A stretch of 64,000 nt of DNA from Alphaproteobacteria bacterium (GTDB lineage: Bacteria; Myxococcota_A; UBA796; GCA-2862545). The stretch lies in assembly GCA_020632955.1 (NCBI GenBank), contig JACKEO010000018.1, forward strand, positions 1 through 64,000, written 5' to 3'. Both the position numbers and the translations under genes were made by a program. Below, one piece after another: positions 21,601 through 29,491 of the stretch; the first letter of the stretch is position 1, and each line of letters begins with the position of its first letter. The notes beneath the pieces are model-generated. The model was not told where the DNA came from. It saw nothing but the letters and a program-made list of their open reading frames with translations, and did not search any database.

Positions 21601-23675
21601 TTCGTCTGGAGGCCCCAGGCGTCGGCCCGCGAGGTGCCGGTGATCTGGAAGGTGACCTTGCCGCCGGAGGGGATCTCGACGCCGACGTCGACCATGTTCG
21701 AGGGCGCGCTGCCGCTCGGCGCCGCGCAGCCGGCGCCCAGGGCCCCGGAGCAGGTCCAGGTCACGGACTGGAAGGCCGCCGGGACGAGATCCTCCATGGA
21801 GGCGTCGCAGGCGGTGCCCTCGTCGACGTTCTCCATCACCACGGTCCAGGTGACCGACTCGTTGTTGCCGATCACGTCCTTGTTGCCGTTCTTCGTGATC
21901 GCGAGGTCGATGGGGAGCGTCAGCTCGAGATCGCGGATCTCGTGGTGGTTGTTGTCGGACCCGGTGGAGGCCGCGAAGCCGATGGCCAGCGTGGGCGGCG
22001 GCGCCTCGGGCATCGTGAACGGCGCCAGCACCTGGGTGAAGGGACCGTTGGCGACGGTCTGCCGGTCGACCGAGAAGGTGTACGCGCCGCCGGGGCCGTC
22101 GGGCAGCAGCTTGATGCGCACGCGGTAGCGGCCCTGTCCGTAGGTGGACGGCCGGCTGGTGCAGGTGGGGGCGGGGCAGTCGATGTCGCTGACGGCCTGG
22201 CCGCGCAGGTAGGCGTAGTCGCTGCCCTCGGGCCCGCGCACCACGATGCGGTTCGGGCGCGCGCCCGGCCCGCCGGTGCGGCCCTCGGTGGGGTTCGAGT
22301 AGTTGCCGAACTCGTCGAAGCCGAGGCCGACGTAGCCGCCGCCCAGGCCGGGGTAGGCGATGCTCGTGCCCTCCCAGGGCGCGTAGCCGAGGGACCCGCC
22401 GATGCCGCCCGGACGGAACTCGTCGGGACGGATCGAGCCGTCGAACATGAAGAAGGACAGGCCGTCGGCGCCGTCGCCGCCCCAGATGGCCACGTCGAAC
22501 TCGAGGATGATGCCCGTGTCGGTGGGCAGGGGCTTGTCGACGAAGGCGAAGCCACGGCTGTCGTTGACGTTGCGCGTGAGACGGAGCCAGCCGTTGCCCG
22601 CGGTGTCGATGCCCTGGGCGGCGGTGAGCACCGCGGCCTCCTGCAGCACCCAGTTCGCCGCCGTGGTGCCGCGGAAGTCCCGCTGGATCACGTCGTAGTA
22701 GGCACAGTCGGAGTCGTCGAAGCCCTGGAGCGGATCGGAGCCCGCCGCCACCTCGATGCCGTCGGGGACGCCGCCGCCGTCGGTGTCGGGGTTGTTCTTC
22801 ATCGTGCCGAGCGCGTCCTCCTCGTCGTTGGAGAGGCCGTCGTTGTCGGGATCGCAGCTGCCGCCGGTGCCGTTCGGCACGCAGGGGTCGCGCCAGTCGG
22901 GCGTGGAGGTGCCGCGGGTGTTCGGCAGGTCGGCGAAGCTGAGGCCCGCGTCGATCGGGCCCCAGGTGTTCGGGGCGGGGTCGTTGGGGCCGACGAGACC
23001 GTCGCCGTCGGGGTCGGCGCCGCTCGTGGCCTTTCCACCGGCCTCGGCGGCGTCGGGCACGCCGTCGCCGTCGGAGTCCAGGTCGAGCACGTCGCGCGCG
23101 CCGGTGCCGTCGGTGTTCGGGCGTGGCGGGGCCACCCCGCCGGTGCTGGGGTCGAAGCTGTTGTCGATGCCGTCGGTGTCGCTGTCGCTGCCCGAGGGCG
23201 TGCGGTAGCTGAGGTTCGTCTGGGCTTCGATGATGTCGGGGATGCCGTCGTTGTCGGAGTCGAGATCGAGCCAGTTCCCCACGCCGTCGCCGTCGGGGTC
23301 GGCCGTGCCCTCGACGATGTCGGGGATGCCGTCGCCGTCGGCGTCGCGGTCGCGGTGGTTGGGCCCCGTGTAGTTGAAGAAGTCGGCGTCGCCGTCGGGA
23401 TCGCCCGTGCCCTCGACGGCGTCGGGGATGTTGTCGTTGTCGTCGTCGGCGTCGTTGTTGTCGGTGGTGCCGTCGCCGTCCCAGTCGGGCCAGAACCCGG
23501 GCGGAGGGGCCTGGTCCACCGGGAGCTCGGGCGGGAGGTCGGCGGAGTCGATCCCGGCGAACGTGTCGTCCTCCGTCGCGCCCTGGGACGGCGAGGGTGC
23601 GACCCCCTGGGGTGCGAGGCAGGCCGCCAGGGTCACGGGCAGCAGGGTCCATCGCAGCGACGAGGAAGAGGACAT
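18648..23675 (-). CDS. Giant surface protein: TSP3, L-type lectin, DUF11, DSG repeat, MYXO-CTERM-like segment, beta-barrel and OmpA-like domain
   Basis: A 1675-residue exported lipoprotein (lipobox LAAC). Order: TSP3 calcium repeats (about 65-310, DxDxDGIPD type); a legume-lectin-like beta domain (about 320-590, RDFRGTTAANWVL to GFAASTGSDNNHHEI); a DUF11-type domain (about 590-725); more TSP3 (730-890); about 39 DSG units (900-1017); TSP3 (1025-1075); then GGCSCETG plus a hydrophobic helix and RRRRR (about 1080-1110), which is a MYXO-CTERM-like sorting signal. Instead of ending there, the frame continues through a second signal-peptide-like stretch (ILPATAAAQ) into a predicted outer-membrane barrel region (1130-1425), TSP3 (1435-1530) and a degenerate OmpA domain (1565-1675; SLPVLESIARIL, RLRRAEEIV). 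The ATG with GGAG is preferred over an upstream TTG. It heads the radical SAM operon. The mid-protein sorting signal suggests processing into two proteins, or an old stop-codon loss. Confidence 0.85.
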   Translation of the reverse strand: MSSSSSLRWTLLPVTLAACLAPQGVAPSPSQGATEDDTFAGIDSADLPPELPVDQAPPPGFWPDWDGDGTTDNNDADDDNDNIPDAVEGTGDPDGDADFFNYTGPNHRDRDADGDGIPDIVEGTADPDGDGVGNWLDLDSDNDGIPDIIEAQTNLSYRTPSGSDSDTDGIDNSFDPSTGGVAPPRPNTDGTGARDVLDLDSDGDGVPDAAEAGGKATSGADPDGDGLVGPNDPAPNTWGPIDAGLSFADLPNTRGTSTPDWRDPCVPNGTGGSCDPDNDGLSNDEEDALGTMKNNPDTDGGGVPDGIEVAAGSDPLQGFDDSDCAYYDVIQRDFRGTTAANWVLQEAAVLTAAQGIDTAGNGWLRLTRNVNDSRGFAFVDKPLPTDTGIILEFDVAIWGGDGADGLSFFMFDGSIRPDEFRPGGIGGSLGYAPWEGTSIAYPGLGGGYVGLGFDEFGNYSNPTEGRTGGPGARPNRIVVRGPEGSDYAYLRGQAVSDIDCPAPTCTSRPSTYGQGRYRVRIKLLPDGPGGAYTFSVDRQTVANGPFTQVLAPFTMPEAPPPTLAIGFAASTGSDNNHHEIRDLELTLPIDLAITKNGNKDVIGNNESVTWTVVMENVDEGTACDASMEDLVPAAFQSVTWTCSGALGAGCAAPSGSAPSNMVDVGVEIPSGGKVTFQITGTSRADAWGLQTNTAHAVVRGALPDTNPSNDADADDVLIVPDCVANRFHPGCDVDGDGVVNAVDIDDDNDGILDVAEPGDLDSDGLVGQFDLDSDGDRIPDTVEAQGTFAYVVLSGNDADNDGLDDVFEPNGLTPPNTDGTGPPDFQDTDADGDGMGDAAESGIPFSNVDADGDGLVATADEDDGTWGPPKGIVDDPTVDLANTDGVGEPDYRDVPGGGDSGDSGDSGDSGDSGDSGDSGDSGDSGDSGDSGDSGDSGDSGDSGDSGDSGDSGDSGDSGDSGDSGDSGDSGDSGDSGDSGDSGDSGDSGDSGDSGDSGDSGDSGDSGDSGDSGDSGDTDDIQPSPCDTSDPDADSDEDGLTNAEEEQLGTDPCDPDSDGDGIPDGLEVDLGLDPLLADQTQGGGCSCETGAGGPGFGWLALLGLGLLRRRRRQAVGLVGTAASAAILPATAAAQDPDPLPFLDLQRFDPTPQVHGWTRMRDGEQPQRGTYGGFVAVNYAHQPFELGDPSTGSRTGGLVDHLVGFDFAFEASPLDWLSASIAFPFLQVVSNGEDSQQLATALGGTGATVGIGDIAVAVAFAPVRQRDGMPLSFSVAPRFQFPTGSRGAFMGSGAAQIGLDAALSWRRQFVHLAGNIGYHHQTWSEVVGTTVAGSELRWALGAGIPVAEDVWEVQVTWTGAHVLADRSALPPDVSALNGTPMELDVGAMWLPRDLPVYLQFGLSPGLTSGFGTPNVRAWALVGVARPPRAPVWMDADDGAPRARKGDADGDGVPDSIDACVDEPEDLDGRQDDDGCPDLDDDGDRVPDADDACPTEQEDRDGFRDEDGCPDPDNDGDGIPDVEDGHRDELGLVTDTVFPAFGDCMNAPETVNGTADEDGCPDEALAALTEGGDEILPVEPIGFRDDAVGVTSSSLPVLESIARILTEQDDILALEVRVGIDPDLAASQDGGWRLRRAEEIVGYLTAFGVDEERLLPVGDPSPPIAGQDPVRFVVLQRR
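20625..20985 (-). repeat. About 39 tandem Gly-Asp-Ser units
   Basis: On the coding (minus) strand roughly 39 nine-base units encode an almost perfect Gly-Asp-Ser array between two TSP3 blocks. Codons vary synonymously from unit to unit. This is the longest of the DSG arrays in the window. Confidence 0.92.
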
Positions 23676-23832
23676 CGCAGGGCTCCGGGTCGGCAAGGCG
23701 GCGGGAGCACCCCCTGTGCTCGCGCGTCGTCCCCGCGATCCTACGAGGTTGGCGGTCGGTCCGCCACCCCGGATCGTGCCGTCGGGACCGTGTCCGTCGG
23801 GCGATCGGCGACCCCGCGCCGACGGGTACCGA

Positions 23833-24321
23833 TCAGCGGTCGGCGAGGGGCTCGTCGGTCGACAGGATGGGCGAGGCGTCGAGGTCCCCCGCGCCCAGCA
23901 GCACCGCGATCGTGTCGAGTGCGTCGAGCAGCCGCCTGCGCTCCGCGTCGGGAAGCGCCTCCATGCGCGTCACCACCCGATCGTGGAAGGAGGCGCCCTC
24001 CACCTGGCGCAGGGCGTGGCCCGCCTCGGTGAGCGTCAGCAGCACCGATCGGCGATCGGACGCGCTGCGCGCGCGCGCGACCAGGCCGGCCTTCACCAGG
24101 GCGTCCACGATGCCCGACAGGGTGCCGGCGCTGACCTGCACGCGCGGGAGCAGCTCGCGTGCGGTGGTGCCGTCCTCCTGCTCCCCGATGACCTGCAGCG
24201 TGAGCTGCTGGGCAGCCGACAGCCCGCGCTCGCGGCGATCGGCCCGTTCGGCGCGGCGCACCGCGCGGACGACGCGACGGATGGCGGCGAGGAGGTCGGA
24301 GGTGTCTGCGGAGGGAGGCAT
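23833..24321 (-). CDS. MarR-family regulator, candidate EctR
   Basis: Cytoplasmic 162-residue winged-helix regulator. The helix-turn-helix (TARELLPRVQVSAGTLSGIVDALVKAGLV) is followed by the wing with the MarR signature ARSASDRRSVLLTLTEAG, and a C-terminal dimerisation helix. MarR proteins of the EctR type repress ectABC in halotolerant methylotrophs and marine bacteria. This gene is last in the ectoine gene cluster, 17 bp after the symporter gene, which makes an EctR role likely but unproven. In known cases ectR lies upstream of, and separate from, the operon; here it would be co-transcribed and so under its own control. The start ATG has no strong ribosome-binding site. Confidence 0.85.
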   Translation of the reverse strand: MPPSADTSDLLAAIRRVVRAVRRAERADRRERGLSAAQQLTLQVIGEQEDGTTARELLPRVQVSAGTLSGIVDALVKAGLVARARSASDRRSVLLTLTEAGHALRQVEGASFHDRVVTRMEALPDAERRRLLDALDTIAVLLGAGDLDASPILSTDEPLADR

Positions 24322-24338
24322 GGCAGACCGGGAGGGGC

Positions 24339-25754
24339 TCACTCTATCCGCGTGGCCACCGGGGAGCCGCCTCGCGCGACCGCGTACAGCAGCAGTGGCG
24401 CCACCATCCCGGGCAGCAGCGCGTAGACGTCGCCGGTGCCCGGGAGCAGCGGCCAGGTCAGCACCACGCCCACGCCGGCCGCCATCATCGCGAGGGCGAG
24501 GGATTGTGGGGGCCGTCCGCCCGCGACGCGCACGAGCAGGAGCGGACCGAGGGCCGCGCCCAGGATGCCCCAGGCCCGCAGCACCAGGGCGAAGACCCCT
24601 CCCTCGGCCGTGAGCGCCACGGCGAGGGCCACGGCGGTCACTGCCAGGGTGGCGAGCTTGGGCGAGGGTCGCCACGGGGCATCGCGCGGCACGAGGTCCT
24701 CGGTGAGCGCAGCGGAGCACGACAGGATCTGCGAGTCGGCGGTGGACATCGTGGCGGCGAAGAGCCCGGCGAGCACCACGCCCACGAGCACGCCCGGCAG
24801 CAGGAGCGAGGCCAGGGCAGGCAGGGCGCCCTCCGTGGCGCGCACCGCGGCCCCCGCGCCCCCGAGCTCGGGCAGCAGCACGCGGGCGTAGAGCGCCACG
24901 AGCACGCCCATCACGTAGAAGGGCACGAACCACGCGAAGTAGATCGGGCGCGCGCGCGCCACCTCGGCCACCGACGACACCGACATCGTGCGCACCAGGA
25001 TGTGCGGCTGGCCGATCGCGCCGAAGCCTCCCGCGAGGAAGCCGAGCACCCAGAGCGGGAAGCCCGCCGACGACGAGCTCGGGAACCAGTCCACCAGGGC
25101 GGGGTCCTGGGCGGCGAGCGCGTCGTGCAGGGCCAGCGGTCCGCCCACCCGGGCCGCCGCCACCCCCAGGAGCAGCAGCATCGCCAGCATCATCACGCCG
25201 GCCTGGGCGGCGTCGGTCCAGATGGAGGCGCGGAGTCCGCCGGCCACGCAGTAGACGAGCACGATCACCGCGCCGATCACGGCACCGGCCCACGCGGGCC
25301 ACCCGAAGAGCTGCTCCAGCGCGAGGCTGCCGGCCTGGAGCTGGGCGGCCGCGTAGCCCCCGAGGAAGAGCACCGTGAGCAGGGCGGCGGTGCGCACCAC
25401 GAGGGTGTGGTCGCGCTCGGCCAGCAGCGTGGGCACCGACAGGGCGTCGGTGGCGCCCGACAGCGCGCGCACCCGGGGGTGCACCCACAGCCACGCCGCG
25501 AGGTCGCCCAGCACCCACGCCACCGCCATCCACACGGTGTGCACGCCCCCCCGGTAGGTGAAGCCGATCATGCCCACGAACATGAAGCCGCTGTTGTTCG
25601 TGGCCACGCTCGACAGCGCGGCCAGCCAGGCGGGCACGGACCGACCGGCGAGCAGGTAGTCGTCGTCGCCTCCGCCCGCGCGCGTGGTCGACCACGCACC
25701 GATGGCCACGAAGAGCAGCAGGGAGGCGAGGAAGCCCGCGAGGATGCCGCTCAC
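24339..25754 (-). CDS. Sodium:solute symporter (SSS/PutP-like), candidate compatible-solute transporter
   Basis: Inner-membrane transporter of 471 residues with about 12-13 hydrophobic helices. SSS family marks include the substrate/Na-site helix ATNNSGFMFVG, GGLRASIWTDAAQAGVMM, GFGAIGQPHILVRTMS (typical of the PutP proline subgroup) and FAATMSTADSQILSCSAAL. It is encoded 34 bp after ectC in the same direction, so uptake of proline, betaine or ectoine as an osmoprotectant is a reasonable inference; some marine ect clusters carry comparable transporters. The GTG start is weakly supported by a ribosome-binding site but sits just before the first helix. Confidence 0.88.
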   Translation of the reverse strand: MSGILAGFLASLLLFVAIGAWSTTRAGGGDDDYLLAGRSVPAWLAALSSVATNNSGFMFVGMIGFTYRGGVHTVWMAVAWVLGDLAAWLWVHPRVRALSGATDALSVPTLLAERDHTLVVRTAALLTVLFLGGYAAAQLQAGSLALEQLFGWPAWAGAVIGAVIVLVYCVAGGLRASIWTDAAQAGVMMLAMLLLLGVAAARVGGPLALHDALAAQDPALVDWFPSSSSAGFPLWVLGFLAGGFGAIGQPHILVRTMSVSSVAEVARARPIYFAWFVPFYVMGVLVALYARVLLPELGGAGAAVRATEGALPALASLLLPGVLVGVVLAGLFAATMSTADSQILSCSAALTEDLVPRDAPWRPSPKLATLAVTAVALAVALTAEGGVFALVLRAWGILGAALGPLLLVRVAGGRPPQSLALAMMAAGVGVVLTWPLLPGTGDVYALLPGMVAPLLLYAVARGGSPVATRIE

Positions 25755-25788
25755 GAGCGCGCCGCGACGGTCGGTGTCCAGACCGCGG

Positions 25789-26193
25789 TCACGACGCCTC
25801 CTCCGCGACCTCGCGGCCGAGCAGGGGGTAGGCGCCGTCGGCGTCGTGCACCTCGCCCCCCACGAGGGGCGGGTCGAAGACGCAGATCATGCGGAGGTCG
25901 GTCACCGCCTCCACGCGGTGGTGCTCGTGGCCGTCGAGGCAGTAGAGCACGCCCTCGTGCAGCGCGTGGCGGACGCCGGCCTCGTCGTCGTGGAGCCAGC
26001 CCTCGCCGCCCACGCAGTACACGGCCTCCACGTGGTGGCGGTACCACATGGTGGTGGTGGTGCCCGCGCGCAGGATCGTGTCGTGCATGCTGAAGCGCGT
26101 GCCGTCGCGGGCGAGCAGGAGGCGCCGCGACACCCAGGTGCCGCCGTCGGTGGTGCGGTCGTCGTCGAGGGAGGTGAGGTCGCGGACGATCAC
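25789..26193 (-). CDS. ectC: L-ectoine synthase EctC
   Basis: Cytoplasmic cupin-fold enzyme of 134 residues (family about 130) that cyclises N-gamma-acetyl-2,4-diaminobutyrate to ectoine, the final step. Family signatures are present: MIVRDL start, FSMHDTILRAGTTTTMWYRHHVEAVYCV and the metal-site region CLDGHEHHRVEA, then CVFDPPLVGGEVHDADG. The GTG start overlaps the ectB stop by four bases (GTGA). Because EctC follows EctA and EctB in coupled order, the pathway from aspartate semialdehyde is complete in this operon. No ectD hydroxylase is seen nearby. Confidence 0.97.
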   Translation of the reverse strand: MIVRDLTSLDDDRTTDGGTWVSRRLLLARDGTRFSMHDTILRAGTTTTMWYRHHVEAVYCVGGEGWLHDDEAGVRHALHEGVLYCLDGHEHHRVEAVTDLRMICVFDPPLVGGEVHDADGAYPLLGREVAEEAS

Positions 26194-27476
26194 GGCGCCA
26201 CCTCGCTGCCCGTGCCCTGGGGGGAGACCGCGCGCGGTGCCGCGAAGACCTCGGCGCAGGCCTCGGCGATCACGTCGAGGCCGTGGTCGAGCTCCTCGCG
26301 CGAGATCACCAGGGGGGGCAGGAGCTTGAGCACCTCGTCCTGCGCCCCGGCCGTCTCCACGATCACGCCGCGTCGGAAGCAGGCCGCCGAGACGGCGCGC
26401 GCCGCGCCGGGCCGGTCGAGCTCGAGCCCGAGGATCAGGCCGCGTCCGCGGACCTCGCCGCCGAACGTGCGCGCCAGCTGCTCGAGGCGGGCCCGCGCGT
26501 GGGCCCCCTTGGCCTCGGTGCCGCGCTGCAGGGTGTCGTCCCGCCAGAGGTCGAGGGCGGCCGCCGCCGTGACCATCGCGGGGTTGAAGCCGCGGAAGGT
26601 GCCGTTGTGCTCCCCGGGCGCGAAGACGTCGTGCTCGGGTCGCACCAGCACCAGCGAGAAGGGCAGGCCGTAGCCCGACAGCGACTTCGACAGCGGGATG
26701 AGGTCGGGGACCACGTCCCAGCCGTCGAAGGAGAAGAAGGGCCCCGTGCGTCCGCACCCCACCTGGATGTCGTCCACGATGAGCAGGGCGCCCACCTCGT
26801 CGGCCAGCGCCCGCAGGCGACGGAGCCAGGCGGCGCTCGCCACCCGCACGCCGCCCTCGGCCTGCACGGTCTCGACCACGAAGGCCGCAGGGGGCCCCAC
26901 GCCGCTGCTCCCGTCGGCCAGGTAGCGGGCGATCACGTCGATGGTGTCGACGTCGTCGCCCAGGTAGCCGTCGAAGGGCATCACGCGGGTGTGCGACAGG
27001 GGCACGCCGGCGCCACCGCGCTTGTGCTGCGATCCGGTGATCGCCAGGCTGCCCAGGGTCATGCCGTGGAAGCCGTTGGTGAACGCCACCACCAGCTCGC
27101 GGCCGGTGACCTTGCGCGCGATCTTCAGACAGGTCTCGACGGCGTTGGTGCCGGTGGGTCCCGGGAAGAGCACGCGGTGGTCGAGCCCGCGGGGGGTGAG
27201 GATCACGTCCTCGATCTGCTCGAGCAGGTGGGCCTTGGCGGCCGTGTGCATGTCGAGGGCGTGGGTGACGCCGTCGCGCTGCAGGTAGGCGAGGAGGGCC
27301 TCCTTGAGCGCCGGGGGGTTGTGGCCGTAGGACAGCGCGCCCGCCCCGGCGAAGAGGTCGAGGTAGGTGCGGCCGTCGGTGTCGGTGAGGGTACAGCCGC
27401 GGGCCGTGTCGAAGACGGTGGGGAAGGCGCGGCAGTAGCTGCGCACCTGGGACTCGCGTCGGTCGAAGGGCTCCAT
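26190..27476 (-). CDS. ectB: Diaminobutyrate-2-oxoglutarate transaminase EctB
   Basis: PLP-dependent class III aminotransferase of 428 residues, the usual EctB length. It converts L-aspartate-4-semialdehyde plus glutamate to L-2,4-diaminobutyrate. EctB-specific stretches are ESQVRSYCRAFP at the start, FAGAGALSYGHN, FPGPTGTNAVETCLKIARK and GFHGMTLGSLA; the PLP Lys is in PLSKSLSGYG and the metal/cofactor Asp in VDDIQVGCGRTG. The ATG follows the ectA stop with no gap (TGAATG), which indicates coupled translation. Confidence 0.97.
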   Translation of the reverse strand: MEPFDRRESQVRSYCRAFPTVFDTARGCTLTDTDGRTYLDLFAGAGALSYGHNPPALKEALLAYLQRDGVTHALDMHTAAKAHLLEQIEDVILTPRGLDHRVLFPGPTGTNAVETCLKIARKVTGRELVVAFTNGFHGMTLGSLAITGSQHKRGGAGVPLSHTRVMPFDGYLGDDVDTIDVIARYLADGSSGVGPPAAFVVETVQAEGGVRVASAAWLRRLRALADEVGALLIVDDIQVGCGRTGPFFSFDGWDVVPDLIPLSKSLSGYGLPFSLVLVRPEHDVFAPGEHNGTFRGFNPAMVTAAAALDLWRDDTLQRGTEAKGAHARARLEQLARTFGGEVRGRGLILGLELDRPGAARAVSAACFRRGVIVETAGAQDEVLKLLPPLVISREELDHGLDVIAEACAEVFAAPRAVSPQGTGSEVAP

Positions 27477-27971
27477 TCAGGTGCTCCGGTCGAAGGGGCC
27501 GAGGACGAGGAGCTCCTCGGCCTCGTGGGCATCGGGGAAGAGGTGGGGGCCGAAGCCGTCCTCCACGCGGAGGTCGGTCTCGAGCGCGCGGGCCACGCCG
27601 TCGAACAGTGCGCGCGAGGCCGTGTTCGAGGGGGCCACGGTGGTGTGGAGCCAGCGCACGTCGGCGTGGGCCGGCCGGTCGAGCACCTCGTGGACGAGGC
27701 GGGTGGCGAGTCCGCGACCGCGTGCCGCCTCGGCCACGCCCACCTGCCACAGGAACCAGGTGTCGGGGTGGTCGGGCAGGCGGTAGCCGCTGACGAAGCC
27801 GACGAGGGCGTCGCCCTCCAGCGCCACCGCACAGGTGGACGCGTGGTGCGCGCACAGCAGCAGGTACAGGTAGGACGAGTTGAGGTCGAGCACGCCGGTG
27901 TCGCGCACGAGCGCCCACACGTGCTCGGCGTCCTCCACCTGCGGGGGGCGGAGCTCGATCGGGCGTCTCAT
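27477..27971 (-). CDS. ectA: Diaminobutyrate acetyltransferase EctA
   Basis: GNAT-fold enzyme of 164 residues that acetylates 2,4-diaminobutyrate at N-gamma with acetyl-CoA. The N-terminal ELRPP and DTGVLDLNSSYLYLLLCAHHASTCAVA region is typical of EctA, and the acetyl-CoA loop is in WQVGVAEAARGRGLATRLV. The ATG overlaps the aspartate kinase stop (ATGA), so it is translationally coupled to the pathway-entry enzyme. Length and motif order are normal. Confidence 0.96.
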   Translation of the reverse strand: MRRPIELRPPQVEDAEHVWALVRDTGVLDLNSSYLYLLLCAHHASTCAVALEGDALVGFVSGYRLPDHPDTWFLWQVGVAEAARGRGLATRLVHEVLDRPAHADVRWLHTTVAPSNTASRALFDGVARALETDLRVEDGFGPHLFPDAHEAEELLVLGPFDRST

Positions 27972-29404
27972 GGGGCCCCCAGCGCGGGGCTGCTCCCGGT
28001 GCGCGTGCCGGGCTTCGGCGCGCGGACGGGGAAGAGGCGGGCATGGAGGCCGCGCACCGCCGCCTCCACCTCCTCGTCGGGCAGCACGAAGGTGACGTGG
28101 GTGTCGTCGGCGGCGGTGACCACCACGCCGATGCGGTGGGGTGCGAAGGCCTCGAGAGCCTCGCCGAGGTCGCCCAGGGACCGGGACAGGCCGGTGCCCA
28201 CCAGGCTCACCGAGGCCACGCCGTCCACGAGCTCGGGCTCGCAGACGGCCTCCAGGTCGGTGAGCAGTGCCCCCAGCCGCGCCTCGGCGAGGGGCGCGCT
28301 CGCCGGATCGATGGTGGCCTGGATCTGGCCCTGCGAGGTGGCGAGGAGGTCGATCGACAGCCCGTGGTCGCGGAAGATGGCCGTGACGTCGGCGAGGAAG
28401 CCCACCTGCTGCCAGCGGGGCGGACGACGCATCCGCACCAGGTGCAGACCGGGCCGGTGGGTGACCGCGCGCACGCCCTCGCCGCCGGCGTGGTGCACGG
28501 TGGTGCCCGTGAGCTCGGGGTGGCTCGTGCACCGCACCTCGAGGGGGATGCCCGCGTGGCGCACCGGCGCGATGCAGCGCGGGTGGAGGACCCGCGCCCC
28601 CATCGACGCCAGGCAGGCCGCCTCGGCGTAGCTCACCTCGGCGAGGCGGTGGGCCTCGGCGACGATGCCGGGGTGGGCGCTGAAGAGGCCGGGGACGTCG
28701 GTCCAGATCTCGAGGCGGTCGGCGTGCAGGCGCGCGGCCAGGTAGGCCGCCGAGGTGTCGCTGCCGCCGCGGCCGAGCAGCACCACGTCCCCCGTCTCGG
28801 CGTCGCCCGCGAGGAAGCCCTGGGTGAGCGTGACCTCGCCGCGCAGCGTGGCGGCCAGGCCCGGGGCGTGGCCGTGGTCGCAGGTGGCGGCCAGCCACCG
28901 GGTGGGATCGTGGGGTGCCGTGGGCTCGGCGGTGAGCAGGTCGCGCGCATCCGTCCACACGGCGTCGAGGCCGGCGGCACGGAGCGCGGCGGCGCCCAGG
29001 CGCGTGCTGGCGTGCTCTCCGGCGGACATCACCTGGGCGTGGGTGCGCGGCGTGAGCTCGCCGAGCGCGCGCGCGGCCGCCAGGCGATCCTTGGCCGCTG
29101 CGAGCACCCCGTCGGCCGCGGCGCCGTCGACGCCCAGCGCGTCGGCCAGCGCGACGTGCCGCGCCCGCACCTCGTGGAAGATCGTGGTGGCCAGGGGCTC
29201 GTCGTCGAAGCCGGCGAGGGCGCGCGCGAGGTCGTCGCTGGTGCCGCCGGCCGCGCTGCACACCACCACCGGGTGCAGGCCCTCGGCCCGACGGGCGGCG
29301 ACGATCCGGGCGATCGTGCGCCAGCGTGCGGCGGACGACACGCTCGTGCCGCCGAACTTCAGCACCACCGTGGGTTGGGGAGGGTCCTCCGGGTCGCGGG
29401 GCAT
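27968..29404 (-). CDS. ask: Ectoine-operon aspartate kinase (Ask_Ect type)
   Basis: Aspartate kinase of 478 residues that phosphorylates aspartate, feeding aspartate semialdehyde into ectoine synthesis. N-terminal LKFGGTSVSSAARW is the kinase signature. GRGGSDTSAAYLAARLHADRLEIWTDVPG binds substrate, and two ACT domains follow (about 320-460). Dedicated Ask_Ect isoforms typically escape lysine/threonine feedback control and are usually encoded last in the cluster; here the gene is first. The ATG at 29404 is chosen because GGAG stands 5 bases upstream and LKFGG begins shortly after; an in-frame GTG 23 codons earlier would run through the promoter palindrome. Confidence 0.94.
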   Translation of the reverse strand: MPRDPEDPPQPTVVLKFGGTSVSSAARWRTIARIVAARRAEGLHPVVVCSAAGGTSDDLARALAGFDDEPLATTIFHEVRARHVALADALGVDGAAADGVLAAAKDRLAAARALGELTPRTHAQVMSAGEHASTRLGAAALRAAGLDAVWTDARDLLTAEPTAPHDPTRWLAATCDHGHAPGLAATLRGEVTLTQGFLAGDAETGDVVLLGRGGSDTSAAYLAARLHADRLEIWTDVPGLFSAHPGIVAEAHRLAEVSYAEAACLASMGARVLHPRCIAPVRHAGIPLEVRCTSHPELTGTTVHHAGGEGVRAVTHRPGLHLVRMRRPPRWQQVGFLADVTAIFRDHGLSIDLLATSQGQIQATIDPASAPLAEARLGALLTDLEAVCEPELVDGVASVSLVGTGLSRSLGDLGEALEAFAPHRIGVVVTAADDTHVTFVLPDEEVEAAVRGLHARLFPVRAPKPGTRTGSSPALGAP

Positions 29405-29430
29405 CGGATCTCCAAGGTTCGCAAAAGAAA

Positions 29431-29446
29431 AATTCGGAGCCGAACT
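29431..29446. promoter_or_regulatory. Palindrome at the ectoine operon promoter, candidate EctR operator
   Basis: AATTCGG-AG-CCGAACT is a near-perfect dyad (inner half-sites TTCGG/CCGAA perfect, 6 of 7 positions matching in the longer arms) with a 2-bp spacer, lying 27-42 bases upstream of the ask start in an unusually AT-rich patch. On the minus strand TTGACC lies about 16-17 bases further upstream of TAGTTC, a possible -35/-10 pair that the dyad would overlap. MarR-type EctR operators are described as pseudopalindromes with a 2-bp spacer overlapping the ect promoter, so the layout fits; the half-site sequence differs. Confidence 0.45.
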
Positions 29447-29491
29447 ATCAGATTGGCGCGTCAGGTCAAGCACGTGGGGGTGCCGATCCGA

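Noticed and set aside
19107..24032. 1641-codon plus-strand open frame over the giant surface protein
   Set aside because: Mirror of the repeats on the minus strand. It spans the promoter region and has no signal or domain.
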